From Caldifarciminota bacterium (GTDB lineage: Bacteria; Hydrothermota; UBA3073; JACQXS01; JAGMCI01), in contig JAGMCI010000005.1 of assembly GCA_023129325.1 (NCBI GenBank), positions 1 to 34,135 on the forward strand: DNA of 34,135 bases, given 5' to 3'. Each line of letters begins with the position of its first letter. Position 1 is the stretch's first letter. Made by a program: the position numbers and the translations under genes. Positions 7,138-14,146 of this stretch are shown in pieces. The notes below the pieces were generated by a model, which worked only from the letters and a program-made list of their open reading frames with translations, ran no database searches and had not been told where the DNA came from.

Positions 7138-7634
7138 CCAAATATTACCCTCAAATACTTTTCAAACTTTTCTCCTATAATTTTTGTTGCCTCATCTATA
7201 TTTTCTGCTTTTACATTTATCCAGTGAATAAGAAGATTGTCACCTAAAATATCAAGAGTAAATGTCCCTGGAGTCAAAGTTATAGAATTAGCAAGAACCA
7301 TTTTTGCAATATCAGATTTGAGCCCAGTCCTGATAATTACAATCCCTGGTTTTATAGGCATTTTAGGATGTAAAATCCTGTAAGCTACATCCAGATTTGC
7401 CATTATTATTTCCTTAAAGAGGATAACTATATAGAAAATAAAAAACATAATTTTCTTTGCACTTAATGCTGGAAGCCCTAAATCAATGTAATTCTCAGTT
7501 AAGCTAAGAGCGAGAATAAAGCTGACCAGAATCCCTACTGTCAATTCTTGGAGATGAAAAGTTGAAGTAAGAGTGAGCCATATCAAGATTAATAAGATAA
7601 ATAAATATAGAAAACTTTTAAATTTCATTACCAA
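7134..7634 (-). CDS. mrpE: MrpE/MnhE-like subunit, first structural gene of the operon
   Basis: A 166-residue MnhE/MrpE (MbhA) family protein. Two N-terminal helices are followed by a soluble domain. Conserved elements are IVILFKEIIMANLDVAYRIL (about residues 70-89), MPIKPGIVIIRTGLKSDIAKMVLANSITLTPGTFTLDI and HWINV near residue 138. The ATG has no clear ribosome site (TATTTATTTTGGTA precedes it). It heads the ten visible structural genes and lies about 165 nt downstream of the proposed operon start. Confidence 0.92.
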   Translation of the reverse strand: MVMKFKSFLYLFILLILIWLTLTSTFHLQELTVGILVSFILALSLTENYIDLGLPALSAKKIMFFIFYIVILFKEIIMANLDVAYRILHPKMPIKPGIVIIRTGLKSDIAKMVLANSITLTPGTFTLDILGDNLLIHWINVKAENIDEATKIIGEKFEKYLRVIFG

Positions 7635-7642
7635 AATAAATA

Positions 7643-7663
7643 GGGTATCCTAATGGGACACCC
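7643..7663 (-). promoter_or_regulatory. Hairpin in the leader just before the MrpE-like gene
   Basis: On the coding strand GGGTGTCC and GGATACCC form an 8-bp stem with one G-U pair, followed by a mildly U-rich TATTTATTTT and then the start codon 8 nt before which no ribosome site is seen. It could act as an attenuator, an RNA-processing site or an mRNA stabiliser; the sequence does not decide between these. Confidence 0.35.
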
Positions 7664-7787
7664 TTGTTTTAGATATACTCCTTCGTGTATCATTATATTA
7701 CATATCATCTCTCCCCCCTTCATTTTTGATACCCCTGTGCTTCATGGGATTTGCTACTAACTCCAAGGATAATTGTATCATATTAAC

Positions 7788-7822
7788 ATTAGCATAATAA
7801 AATAATAATATATTAGCATAAT
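7788..7822. promoter_or_regulatory. Candidate ArsR operator: two copies of ATTAGCATAAT
   Basis: The 11-mer ATTAGCATAAT occurs exactly at 7788-7798 and 7812-7822, 24 bp apart. Each has dyad symmetry (ATTA-GCA-TAAT), as expected for a winged-helix dimer site. The second lies in the spacer of the proposed operon promoter and the first near its transcription start, positions that suit repression. Assignment to the adjacent regulator is inference. Confidence 0.45.
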
Positions 7823-7835
7823 TAGATATTTGCAA
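7807..7835 (-). promoter_or_regulatory. Candidate promoter of the Mrp/hydrogenase-type operon
   Basis: On the minus strand TTGCAA (7830-7835), a 17-bp spacer and TATATT (7807-7812) make a plausible sigma-70 type promoter. It begins 12 bp beyond the stop codon of the ArsR-type gene. The region is very AT-rich, so chance matches are easy; transcription from the arsR promoter could also read through. Confidence 0.4.
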
Positions 7836-7846
7836 GAAAAAAAATT

Positions 7847-8122
7847 TTATTTTATTTCTTTTTTTAGGCATTCTACAACTTTCATAATACATTTATCCAC
7901 TACTTTATAACATATTTTTGTTCCTTCTCTCCTTCCCTCAACGATGCCTTTATATCTTAATATTCTAAGATGTTGAGAGATTATAGACTGGGGTAGACCT
8001 AATTTTTTCTGTATCTTGGTGACATTGCATTCATTTTCAATAAGACCTGCTATTATTTGGAGACGCTTTGAATTAGTAAGTGCTTTCATCTTTTCGCTTG
8101 CAATTTCATATCTATCTTTCAT
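7847..8122 (-). CDS. ArsR-family winged-helix transcriptional regulator
   Basis: A 91-residue protein with the ArsR helix-turn-helix. MKALTNSKRLQIIAGLIE (about residues 12-29) is the opening helix, CNVTKIQKKLGLPQSIISQHLRILRYKGIVEGRREG (33-68) is the recognition helix and wing, and KICYKVVDKCIMKVVECLK follows. There is no CxxC or classical metal-binding ELCV box; isolated Cys33, Cys71, Cys78 and Cys85 remain. It is the first gene before the operon and probably regulates it. In Pyrococcus a redox-sensing ArsR-like protein (SurR) controls the Mbh and Mbs operons; this one lacks the SurR CxxC switch, so the parallel is only contextual. Confidence 0.88.
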   Translation of the reverse strand: MKDRYEIASEKMKALTNSKRLQIIAGLIENECNVTKIQKKLGLPQSIISQHLRILRYKGIVEGRREGTKICYKVVDKCIMKVVECLKKEIK

Positions 8123-8529
8123 TATGTCATAGTATAATCCTCAAAAATCAATTTGTCAAGAAAAATCTTGCTAATGCCCTGCACTTATGCATAGGTGCGG
8201 AGTGCGTGGGCCAAGAAGAAAAGCAACACTTCCTTAGGCTTGTGAGGCTATTTAGCATTCGTAAATCCTTATAGCTAAAGAATCTACAAACACTAAAAAT
8301 AATTATCACCCCCTCTAAAACCCCTTCTGAAACCGCAGGTAAACGCTGATGAACACAGATAATAGAAAATTCATTTATTCTCAAATAATCAGCGTGTATC
8401 TGCGTCCATTTGCGGTTAATACATAAGTATTTGGACTTATGCTTCATTCATAATCTGTGGGCATCTGTGTAAATCAGCGTCTGAAATTTTCTCATTCGTG
8501 AAATTCGTGGTTGAAAATCTTGTGGGTTT
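8123..8529. repeat. Gene-free 407-bp region with decayed inverted repeats
   Basis: AACCGCAGGTAAACGCTGAT at 8331-8350 is loosely inverted at 8385-8417 (reading AACCGCAAATGGACGCAGAT on the other strand). A related unit, AACCGCAGATGAACGCAGAT, recurs at 14234-14253. Further motifs of the type ATCTGTGTAAATCAGCGTC and CGTGAAATTCGTGG follow at 8452-8515. Only the arsR promoter at its left end looks functional. The minus ORF at 8148-8447 is made from the repeats and is not a gene. Confidence 0.6.
8131..8159 (-). promoter_or_regulatory. Promoter of the ArsR-type gene, leaderless
   Basis: On the minus strand TTGACA (8154-8159), a 17-bp spacer and TATACT (8131-8136) form a near-consensus sigma-70 promoter. 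The ATG begins only 8 nt after the -10 box, so transcription should start at or next to the start codon and the mRNA would have no ribosome site. Confidence 0.75.
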
Positions 8530-9789
8530 TTATTTAATTATTCTCAGGATGTCGTTCATTGTTACATATAGTATAAGCAACATAAGGCACGCAAAGCCAA
8601 TATTTTGAATTAAGTTTATTGTTTTTTCTGAGATTGGTTTTTTTCTTATCTTTTCAATTATAATAAGAAGAATTTGTCCCCCGTCCAGGGGTGGGAAAGG
8701 GATAAGGTTGAGGATAAAAAGCTGTATTGAAATGAAGGCGACGAAACTTATAAAAATTTCTATTCCCCGTCTTGCACTCCAGCCTGCAAATCTTACAATT
8801 GAGAGTGGACCACCAAGTGCTTTAGATGAAACCTCACGGGTTATAAGTTTTTTCAAGAATGAAAATGTAAGCACAATAGTGCCTGTAGTTCTTAAGAAGC
8901 CCTCTTTAAATGTCCCAATTTCAATTGGTTTTCTCACGGTCTTCATCTGTATTCCAATCATTCCTACATCTTTTAACTTATTATCTTCTGTAGGTATTTG
9001 ACCTTTTTCAGGGATTACCTTAGCAGACATATAATTTCCATCCCGTAGCCAGCCAATAGATACTTCTTTTCCTAAGTTTTTTTGAATTATTGAAGTAAGA
9101 TTTGTCCAGCTTTGTATTTCTTTATTATTTATTTTAGTTATCAAGTCGTTTTCTCTAATGCCTGCTTTCCAGGCAGGTCTTCCTCTTTTTACTTTTCCAG
9201 TTATAGGAAGGATTAAAGGTTCAAGCCCAAAGCCTTCATCTGTTGGATGGAGGGTGATATTAATTTTTTCTTCCTTCCTTTTAATTAAACACTGGGCACT
9301 ATCTTTTTCATAAATACCTTTTATTATATCATTCCATGTTTTTACTTCAATATCATTTATAGAAATGATTTCATCAAGAGGCTCAAGCTGTGGGCATTTA
9401 GCAGATTTTACTATTCTTGTCGGTAATTCATGGATACCAAAAATAAAGGAAGAGAGAGTGAAAATAACAAATGCTAATATAAGATTAAAAATTGGTCCTG
9501 CGGATACCACTCCTATCTTAACTCTGACTGATTTACTTGCAAATTCATTTTTCTCTCCTTTTATTTCTTTTGGCTCCATACCTGCAAGTTTCACATAACC
9601 GCCAAAAGGAACTAATGATAATCTGTAAGTTGTATCTCCTTTTTTTATACCAACAATTTTAGGTCCCAGTCCAAGAGAGAATTCGTCTACCCTAATTCCA
9701 GTTCGTTTTGCAATAATGAAGTGCCCAAATTCGTGGACAATGATAAGGACACTAAGTGCTATTATGGCACTAATAATTGTTAATAACAT
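8530..9789 (-). CDS. rseP: RseP-type site-2 zinc metalloprotease
   Basis: A 419-residue membrane protease that cuts transmembrane substrates such as anti-sigma factors. HEFGHFIIAK (about residues 19-28) gives the zinc-binding HExxH, and NLIPFPPLDGGQ (about 363-374) supplies the third ligand aspartate in the LDG motif. Between them lie two PDZ-like domains: the first is around residues 120-185 and the second, around 195-260, contains KAGIRENDLITKINNKEI. Helices at both ends and in the middle fit the family. It is the last gene of the pyrH-frr-uppS-cdsA-dxr-rseP run and is separated from dxr by a 115-bp gap that holds an imperfect palindrome. A stress-response role is inferred from the family. 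Confidence 0.95.
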   Translation of the reverse strand: MLLTIISAIIALSVLIIVHEFGHFIIAKRTGIRVDEFSLGLGPKIVGIKKGDTTYRLSLVPFGGYVKLAGMEPKEIKGEKNEFASKSVRVKIGVVSAGPIFNLILAFVIFTLSSFIFGIHELPTRIVKSAKCPQLEPLDEIISINDIEVKTWNDIIKGIYEKDSAQCLIKRKEEKINITLHPTDEGFGLEPLILPITGKVKRGRPAWKAGIRENDLITKINNKEIQSWTNLTSIIQKNLGKEVSIGWLRDGNYMSAKVIPEKGQIPTEDNKLKDVGMIGIQMKTVRKPIEIGTFKEGFLRTTGTIVLTFSFLKKLITREVSSKALGGPLSIVRFAGWSARRGIEIFISFVAFISIQLFILNLIPFPPLDGGQILLIIIEKIRKKPISEKTINLIQNIGFACLMLLILYVTMNDILRIIK

Positions 9790-9811
9790 TTTATTTTAGC
9801 AAACTTTTTAT

Positions 9812-9897
9812 CACGGAAGCACAGAAAAAAGAAAGAAGCACAGAAATTACTACAATCTTCTTTTGAATTAAATATAAATTCCGTGTTTTCGTGATTT
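9812..9897. repeat. Imperfect inverted repeat between dxr and rseP
   Basis: ATCACGGAAGCACAGAA near 9811 and TTCCGTGTTTTCGTGAT ending near 9895 pair at 14 of 17 positions. Adenine-rich sequence with GAAGCACAGAA repeats lies between. This is the same style of cgtgtttcgtg element as at 3436-3539. No function can be read from it. Confidence 0.5.
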
Positions 9898-9904
9898 TTT
9901 ATTT

Positions 9905-11098
9905 TTAAACAACCTCACTATTTATTTTTGGGTTTGTATATTTTTCACAAATCCATGTTAATGCTTCTTTTCTTGCCCAATTATCAGCAGATTCTATATC
10001 AGAGATGGCCTGTCTCGCCGAGCCAAGGCGGGAAGGAGATTTTATAGTATGATGTGTGTTCATTACCTGTTCTATGATAACCGGGATATCAGAGAACTTA
10101 ATTTCTTTTCTTAAAAATGAGTTAACAGCGATTTCATTTGCTGAATTAAGCACACAAGGCATAGTTCCTCCCTCATAAGCTGATTTATAAGCCAATTTAA
10201 GACATGGGAACTTATTAAAATCAGGTTTAAAGAATTCAAGTCTCTGCAGCTCATCAAATTTTAATGACTTTACAAGAGAAGGAAGTCTTTCTGGATAAGT
10301 GAGTGCGTATTGGATTGGCAGTCTCATATCTGACGAAGAGAGTTGAGCAATTATAGAGCCATCTATGAATTCAACTGCAGAGTGAATTATTGATTGAGGA
10401 TGAATAACTACTTCTATATTCTCTGGTGGCACATTAAAAAGTATGGAAGCTTCAATCATTTCTAATCCTTTATTCATAAGGGTAGCAGAATCTATAGTTA
10501 TCTTTGCTCCCATTTTCCAGGTTGGATGTTTCAATGCCTCTTTAGATGTGATTTCTGGGGTTATCTCTTTATGCAAAAAAGGACCACCTGAGGCAGTTAA
10601 GATAATTCTTTTGATTTTTGATTGTCTTGAATTCAAACATTGATAGATAGCAGAGTGTTCTGAATCAACTGGCAAAAGAATAGTTTTATTTTTATCTATT
10701 TCTTTCATTACAATTTCTCCGTAAGCCACAAGTGTTTCCTTATTTGCCATAGCAATTCTCTTTTTAGCTCTTATTGCTTCAAGAGTCGGATGTATACCGA
10801 TAGAGCCAACAATGGCATTCAAGAGAATATCTACCTTCGGGTGAGTGGCAAGAGCTTTGAGTCCATCTATACCTGTTAAGAGAATTGCTCCTTTAGGTGG
10901 AGTAAATTTTTCAGATGCCTCTTTATCAGTTATACAAATATATTTTGGCTTATATTTATTTACCTGCTGTTTTAAAAGTGCAATATTTTTATAACAACTA
11001 AGAGCATAAGGGTAGAATCTATTACCCAGACTATCTATGACCTCAAGTGTCAATTGTCCGATAGAGCCAGTTGACCCAAGTATACAAACATTTTTCAT
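9905..11098 (-). CDS. dxr: 1-deoxy-D-xylulose-5-phosphate reductoisomerase
   Basis: A 397-residue enzyme that converts DXP to 2-C-methyl-D-erythritol 4-phosphate with NADPH, the committed step of the MEP isoprenoid pathway. GSTGSIGQLTLEVI (residues 8-21) is the NADPH-binding loop, LTASGGPF is the substrate loop, ATLMNKGLEMIEA carries the metal and substrate residues and HPQSIIHSAVEF lies in the hinge region. Near the C-terminus the usual NPS-LEDI-AD-WAR pattern is interrupted: SPS is followed by RLGSARQA before ISDIESADNWAR. That stretch is encoded by GC-rich repeat-like DNA around 10013-10036. It overlaps cdsA by 4 bp. Its product feeds the undecaprenyl synthesis encoded two genes upstream. 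Confidence 0.96.
   Translation of the reverse strand: MKNVCILGSTGSIGQLTLEVIDSLGNRFYPYALSCYKNIALLKQQVNKYKPKYICITDKEASEKFTPPKGAILLTGIDGLKALATHPKVDILLNAIVGSIGIHPTLEAIRAKKRIAMANKETLVAYGEIVMKEIDKNKTILLPVDSEHSAIYQCLNSRQSKIKRIILTASGGPFLHKEITPEITSKEALKHPTWKMGAKITIDSATLMNKGLEMIEASILFNVPPENIEVVIHPQSIIHSAVEFIDGSIIAQLSSSDMRLPIQYALTYPERLPSLVKSLKFDELQRLEFFKPDFNKFPCLKLAYKSAYEGGTMPCVLNSANEIAVNSFLRKEIKFSDIPVIIEQVMNTHHTIKSPSRLGSARQAISDIESADNWARKEALTWICEKYTNPKINSEVV
10013..10036. repeat. GC-rich repeat-like insertion within dxr
   Basis: On the coding strand CCCGCCTTGGCTCGGCGAGA forms a short stem (CGCC with GGCG) and encodes LGSAR, residues that have no counterpart in the usual reductoisomerase pattern at this point. 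The base composition differs sharply from the AT-rich surroundings. Only one copy is visible and the stem is short. Confidence 0.45.
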
Positions 11099-11997
11099 TT
11101 TACGACGAAGAATCTTAAATAATAATAGACTATGGGTGCGACGAATAGGACAGAGTCAAATACATCAAGGACTCCTCCATATCCTGGAATATTGTTTGAT
11201 ACATCTTTGAGTTGGGCATCTCTTTTTAGCATAGATTCAACAAAGTCACCTATGTGGGCAGCGGTAGCGCCTATTACGCCTAAAATTAAACAATCAATAA
11301 CTCTCAACCAGGGAGCCCATCCATATTTTAATATAAATATTCCAATTAATCCGCAAATCCCTCCCGCTATACAGCCTTCCCATGACTTGCCAGGTGATAC
11401 CCTTTTAAGTATTTTATGTTTTCCATATTTACTTCCTATAAGGTAAGCTCCAGCATCCGCTAACCAAGCAATTACAAAAGGTATAAGCGTGTAAATTATT
11501 CCCCTATTATAATTTGGAGAAAATATTATCTCAGGGAAGAAATAAATCAGCTTTATCTTACTAAGGTCAGCTATTATAGGTGGCTGATATATCAATGCTG
11601 GTATTTGTCTAAGAAGGATAAGATGACTCATAAACCAGCCCACATAAAGGGCTCCAAATATTGTTGATGATATATGATAAATGGCACGGTCTGGGTTCCG
11701 TCTACTAATCTCAAAAATAGAGAGAAATAAGAAAAGCCCTGTAAGTGTAAGCAAAGTAAAGAGATGTGATGCATAATACGCGTTCAAACCCAGTATAAGT
11801 GCGGCTATAATTCCCACAGATTTAAATGGTTTAAGTCCTCTAATTTCAAGTATTCTATAAAATTCATAAGCTCCAATTCCTATTCCAAGTTCAATTAAGA
11901 GCAGATAGTATATTCCCCCAAAGTATGCAATAAATACAAGTATTGGAATAAAAAAGAGAGCTGGTATGACTCGGCAAGAGAGTTCGTTTTTCATCAT
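11095..11997 (-). CDS. cdsA: Phosphatidate cytidylyltransferase
   Basis: A 300-residue polytopic enzyme that makes CDP-diacylglycerol from phosphatidic acid and CTP, the branch point for phospholipids. RVSPGKSWEGCIAGGICG (about residues 198-215) and the C-terminal signature region GDFVESMLKRDAQLKDVSNNIPGYGGVLDVFDS (about 251-283) are seen. In the signature the usual IPGHGGxLDRxDS reads IPGYGGVLDVFDS: Tyr replaces His and Val replaces Arg, while both Asp residues are kept. It overlaps uppS upstream and dxr downstream by 4 bp each, so translation is probably coupled along the run. Confidence 0.93.
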   Translation of the reverse strand: MMKNELSCRVIPALFFIPILVFIAYFGGIYYLLLIELGIGIGAYEFYRILEIRGLKPFKSVGIIAALILGLNAYYASHLFTLLTLTGLFLFLSIFEISRRNPDRAIYHISSTIFGALYVGWFMSHLILLRQIPALIYQPPIIADLSKIKLIYFFPEIIFSPNYNRGIIYTLIPFVIAWLADAGAYLIGSKYGKHKILKRVSPGKSWEGCIAGGICGLIGIFILKYGWAPWLRVIDCLILGVIGATAAHIGDFVESMLKRDAQLKDVSNNIPGYGGVLDVFDSVLFVAPIVYYYLRFFVVK

Positions 11998-12710
11998 TTT
12001 CCGAACTTCCTCTTCCTATGTTGGTAATTCTGGATTGCTTGAAGGAGGTGTGGAGTTTCGAAATCAGGCCAAAGGACATCTGTTACCCAAATTTCTGTAT
12101 ATGCAGTTTGGTAGAGCAAAAAATTTGATATTCTTTGCTCTCCTGAAGTTCTAATTAAGAGGTCAGGGTCTGGGAGTTTTGGAGCATAAAGATATTTTTT
12201 AAAAGAGTTTTCATTTATTTTTTTTATTTCATTATTAATAATTTTTTGGACTGCATCTACTATTTCTGCCTTCCCCCCGTAAGATAAAGCAAGTATTAAA
12301 GTCAAGCCAGTATTATTTTGAGTAGTTGTCAGCATTTTTTGAATCCTTTGCCTGATTGAAAGAGGAAATTTATATAAGCGTCCTATAAACCAGACACGAA
12401 CATTATCCTTATTAAGTTCGTCAAGTTCTTTATCAAGATGTTCTTGTAAAAGATGCATTAAATTTCTTATTTCTAAAACTGAACGCTTCCAGTTCTCTTC
12501 AGAAAATGTATAAAGAGTTAAATAATGGATACCAATCTCGCCACAGGATTCAACAATATCCCTTACAGACTCAATTCCTTTCTTATGTCCTTCAATTTTC
12601 GGGAGATGTCTTTTTTTTGCCCATCGACCGTTGCCATCCATAATAATAGCAATGTGAGCTGGCAGGCGAGCTTTATCAATATTGTATTTTGTAAGAGATA
12701 TTCCTTTCAT
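11994..12710 (-). CDS. uppS: Isoprenyl transferase (undecaprenyl diphosphate synthase type)
   Basis: A 238-residue cis-prenyltransferase that extends farnesyl diphosphate with isopentenyl diphosphate to make the lipid carrier for cell-wall and polysaccharide synthesis. IIMDGNGRWAKKR (about residues 22-34) holds the catalytic Asp and the diphosphate-binding loop; YTFSEENWKR (67-76) and DLLIRTSGEQRISNFLLYQTAYTEIW (179-204) complete the active site. It overlaps frr and cdsA by 4 bp. The product would serve the polysaccharide locus at 20934-34108. Chain length cannot be read from the sequence. Confidence 0.96.
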   Translation of the reverse strand: MKGISLTKYNIDKARLPAHIAIIMDGNGRWAKKRHLPKIEGHKKGIESVRDIVESCGEIGIHYLTLYTFSEENWKRSVLEIRNLMHLLQEHLDKELDELNKDNVRVWFIGRLYKFPLSIRQRIQKMLTTTQNNTGLTLILALSYGGKAEIVDAVQKIINNEIKKINENSFKKYLYAPKLPDPDLLIRTSGEQRISNFLLYQTAYTEIWVTDVLWPDFETPHLLQAIQNYQHRKRKFGK

Positions 12711-13261
12711 TCTTCCATTATTTCATGCTCTTTATTCTCAAGGATTTTATCTAATTTTTCCATATGCTTATCTGTTATATGTTGGATTTCTTTTTCTCCA
12801 TGGTATTTAGCATCATCAGATATTCCTTCAATTTCTTTTAGTTCGGCTATTGCATCTCTTCTTATATTTCTCAAGGAGACTTTTGACTCTTCAGTTATTC
12901 TATGAACTATTTTTATAAGGTCTTTCTTCCGCTCTTCAGTTAATAGAGGAATTGGAAGTTTGATTGCTACCCCGTCGTTAGAAGGGGTAAGTCCTATATC
13001 TGACTTTAAGATTGCTTTCTCTACTTCCGGAATCAAATTACGGTCCCAAGGTCTTATTACAATTAAATTTGGCTCAGGGCAAGCAATAGCGGCAACTTGT
13101 TTGATAGGCAAAGAAGACTCATAAGCCAAGACTTTTATCCCTTCCACTAAACTTGGAGAAGCTCTACCTGTCCTTATTGTTCGGAGCTCTTGTTCTAATA
13201 TTTCAATGCTTTTTCTCATCTTGTGAGAAGTTTCTTTATATATGTCAGACAATGTTTTCAT
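12707..13261 (-). CDS. frr: Ribosome recycling factor
   Basis: A 184-residue factor that splits post-termination ribosomes together with EF-G. The length matches the usual 185. LEQELRTIRTGRASPSLVEGIKV (about residues 22-44), PNLIVIRPWDRNLIPEVEKAI (70-90) and IPLLTEERKKDLIKIVHRITEE (104-125) are the family landmarks; the long three-helix bundle ends in a charged tail. A strong ribosome site (GGAGGGAG) directly precedes the ATG. It overlaps uppS by 4 bp, and a perfect 20-bp palindrome lies between it and pyrH. Confidence 0.97.
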   Translation of the reverse strand: MKTLSDIYKETSHKMRKSIEILEQELRTIRTGRASPSLVEGIKVLAYESSLPIKQVAAIACPEPNLIVIRPWDRNLIPEVEKAILKSDIGLTPSNDGVAIKLPIPLLTEERKKDLIKIVHRITEESKVSLRNIRRDAIAELKEIEGISDDAKYHGEKEIQHITDKHMEKLDKILENKEHEIMEE

Positions 13262-13270
13262 CTCCCTCCG

Positions 13271-13290
13271 TCTCCGTCAGCTGACGGAGA
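13271..13290. repeat. Perfect 20-bp palindrome between pyrH and frr
   Basis: TCTCCGTCAGCTGACGGAGA is fully self-complementary and lies just upstream of the frr ribosome site. It may be another of the mobile short palindromes or may form an mRNA hairpin in the operon. Confidence 0.8.
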
Positions 13291-13314
13291 ACTCCGGTTT
13301 AACCAATTAACTAA

Positions 13315-14109
13315 TTAACTAATTAAAGTCCCAATAGACTTACCTTCAACAACCTTTTTTAAATTGCCCCTTTTCTTGATGTTAAATACTATTATGGAAA
13401 GTTTATTTTCTGAACATAAAGTTATAGCAGTTAAATCCATTATCCTAAGCTTTTTGTGCAACACTTCTGAGTAAGAAAGCTTTTTATATAGGTAGGGGCA
13501 GGGCTTGCCCCTGCCTATCTCTTTCTCTGGGTCTTTTGAGTAAACACCATCCACTTTAGTTCCTTTAAGAATGACATCAGCTCCTATTTCAATTCCCCGA
13601 AGGACAGCGGCTGTATCGGTTGTAAAATAAGGGCTTCCTGTTCCTGAGGCAAGCAACACTATTCTTCCCTTTTCAAGATGTCTTATGGCTCTTCTTCTTA
13701 TATAAGGTTCAGCGAGTTTTGCTACCTCTATGGCACTCATCAAGCGGGTATCCTTTCCTTCTTTCTCTAATATATTTTGTAATACAAGACTATTTATAAC
13801 TGTTGCTAACATCCCAACATAATCAGCTACTACACGCTCAATTCCGATTTTAGATGCATCAGATGTACCCCTGGATATATTTCCCCCTCCAATTACAAGT
13901 GCTATCTCGGCGCCGGCATTGTGAACATCAATAATTTCGTTTGCCAGATATTTTAAAACATCAGAATCTAAGCCCGACTTCCCTGCCCGACGTCCCGATA
14001 TAATCGGGACAGGAACGGCTCGCCTCGCTGAAGCTTTGGCGAAGCGGGCAGGCGGGTTTTCGCCAGCGAATATCTCGCCACTTAGCTTAAGTAAAACTCG
14101 TTTATACAT
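13315..14109 (-). CDS. pyrH: UMP kinase (uridylate kinase) with repeat-derived insertions
   Basis: A 264-residue hexameric-type UMP kinase that makes UDP from UMP and [14 protein letters not shown] (2-12) is the ATP-binding start, [13 protein letters not shown] (about 74-86) the second glycine loop, [20 protein letters not shown] (about 155-174) and [15 protein letters not shown] (180-194) the nucleotide-binding core. The protein is ~25-30 residues longer than usual. The excess is at residues ~18-44 (from [14 protein letters not shown] to RRAGK), between GE and GLDSDVLK, and at ~198-207 ([11 protein letters not shown]) before LSYSEVL. Both are coded by GC-rich palindromic DNA unlike the rest of the gene. 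Both fall in surface loops. The rest of the core is intact, so the enzyme is probably active. It has a leaderless-type promoter. Confidence 0.95.
   Translation of the reverse strand: MYKRVLLKLSGEIFAGENPPARFAKASARRAVPVPIISGRRAGKSGLDSDVLKYLANEIIDVHNAGAEIALVIGGGNISRGTSDASKIGIERVVADYVGMLATVINSLVLQNILEKEGKDTRLMSAIEVAKLAEPYIRRRAIRHLEKGRIVLLASGTGSPYFTTDTAAVLRGIEIGADVILKGTKVDGVYSKDPEKEIGRGKPCPYLYKKLSYSEVLHKKLRIMDLTAITLCSENKLSIIVFNIKKRGNLKKVVEGKSIGTLIS
13488..13518. repeat. 31-bp palindrome in frame within pyrH
   Basis: Thirteen-base arms ATAGGTAGGGGCA and TGCCCCTGCCTAT pair at 12 of 13 positions around GGGCT. It is very GC-rich compared with the gene around it and encodes residues ~198-207 of the kinase without a stop. 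Confidence 0.8.
13972..14056. repeat. Composite GC-rich repeat insertion within the 5' part of pyrH
   Basis: It includes a hairpin with 8-base arms GTCCCGAT (13992-13999) and ATCGGGAC (14003-14010), plus a second block with imperfect inverted motifs (GCTCGCCTCGCTGAAGC, TTTGGCGAAGCGGGC). Together they encode the extra ~27 residues of the kinase in frame. It looks like two elements side by side, or one element inserted in another. Confidence 0.7.
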
Positions 14110-14117
14110 TTAATTTA

Positions 14118-14146
14118 ATAATATCTCAAAACTTTCTTTTTGTCAA
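14118..14146 (-). promoter_or_regulatory. Promoter of pyrH operon, leaderless
   Basis: On the minus strand TTGACA (14141-14146), a 17-bp spacer and TATTAT (14118-14123). Exactly 8 nt separate the -10 box from the pyrH ATG, the same geometry as at arsR, and there is no ribosome site. Confidence 0.72.

Noticed and set aside
1-7634. Respiratory complex I (nuo) operon
   Set aside because: MrpE, MrpF, MrpG, MrpB and MbhD-type genes are present and no NADH module genes appear; the NuoB-like protein has hydrogenase-type CxxC spacing.
7698-7892. Minus-strand ORF of 64 codons between arsR and the MrpE-like gene
   Set aside because: It overlaps the arsR 3' end and the proposed promoter, has biased AT-rich codons and resembles no family.
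8148-8447. Minus-strand ORF of 99 codons
   Set aside because: Its sequence is the inverted AACCGCAGATGAACGCAGAT-type repeats read as protein (RKWTQIHADYLR), there is no ribosome site, and it overlaps the arsR promoter.
9160-9182. CCTGC/GGCAGG-like inverted motif in rseP
   Set aside because: It encodes PAWKAGIREND, a normal PDZ-domain stretch, so the similarity to family-1 palindromes is coincidental.
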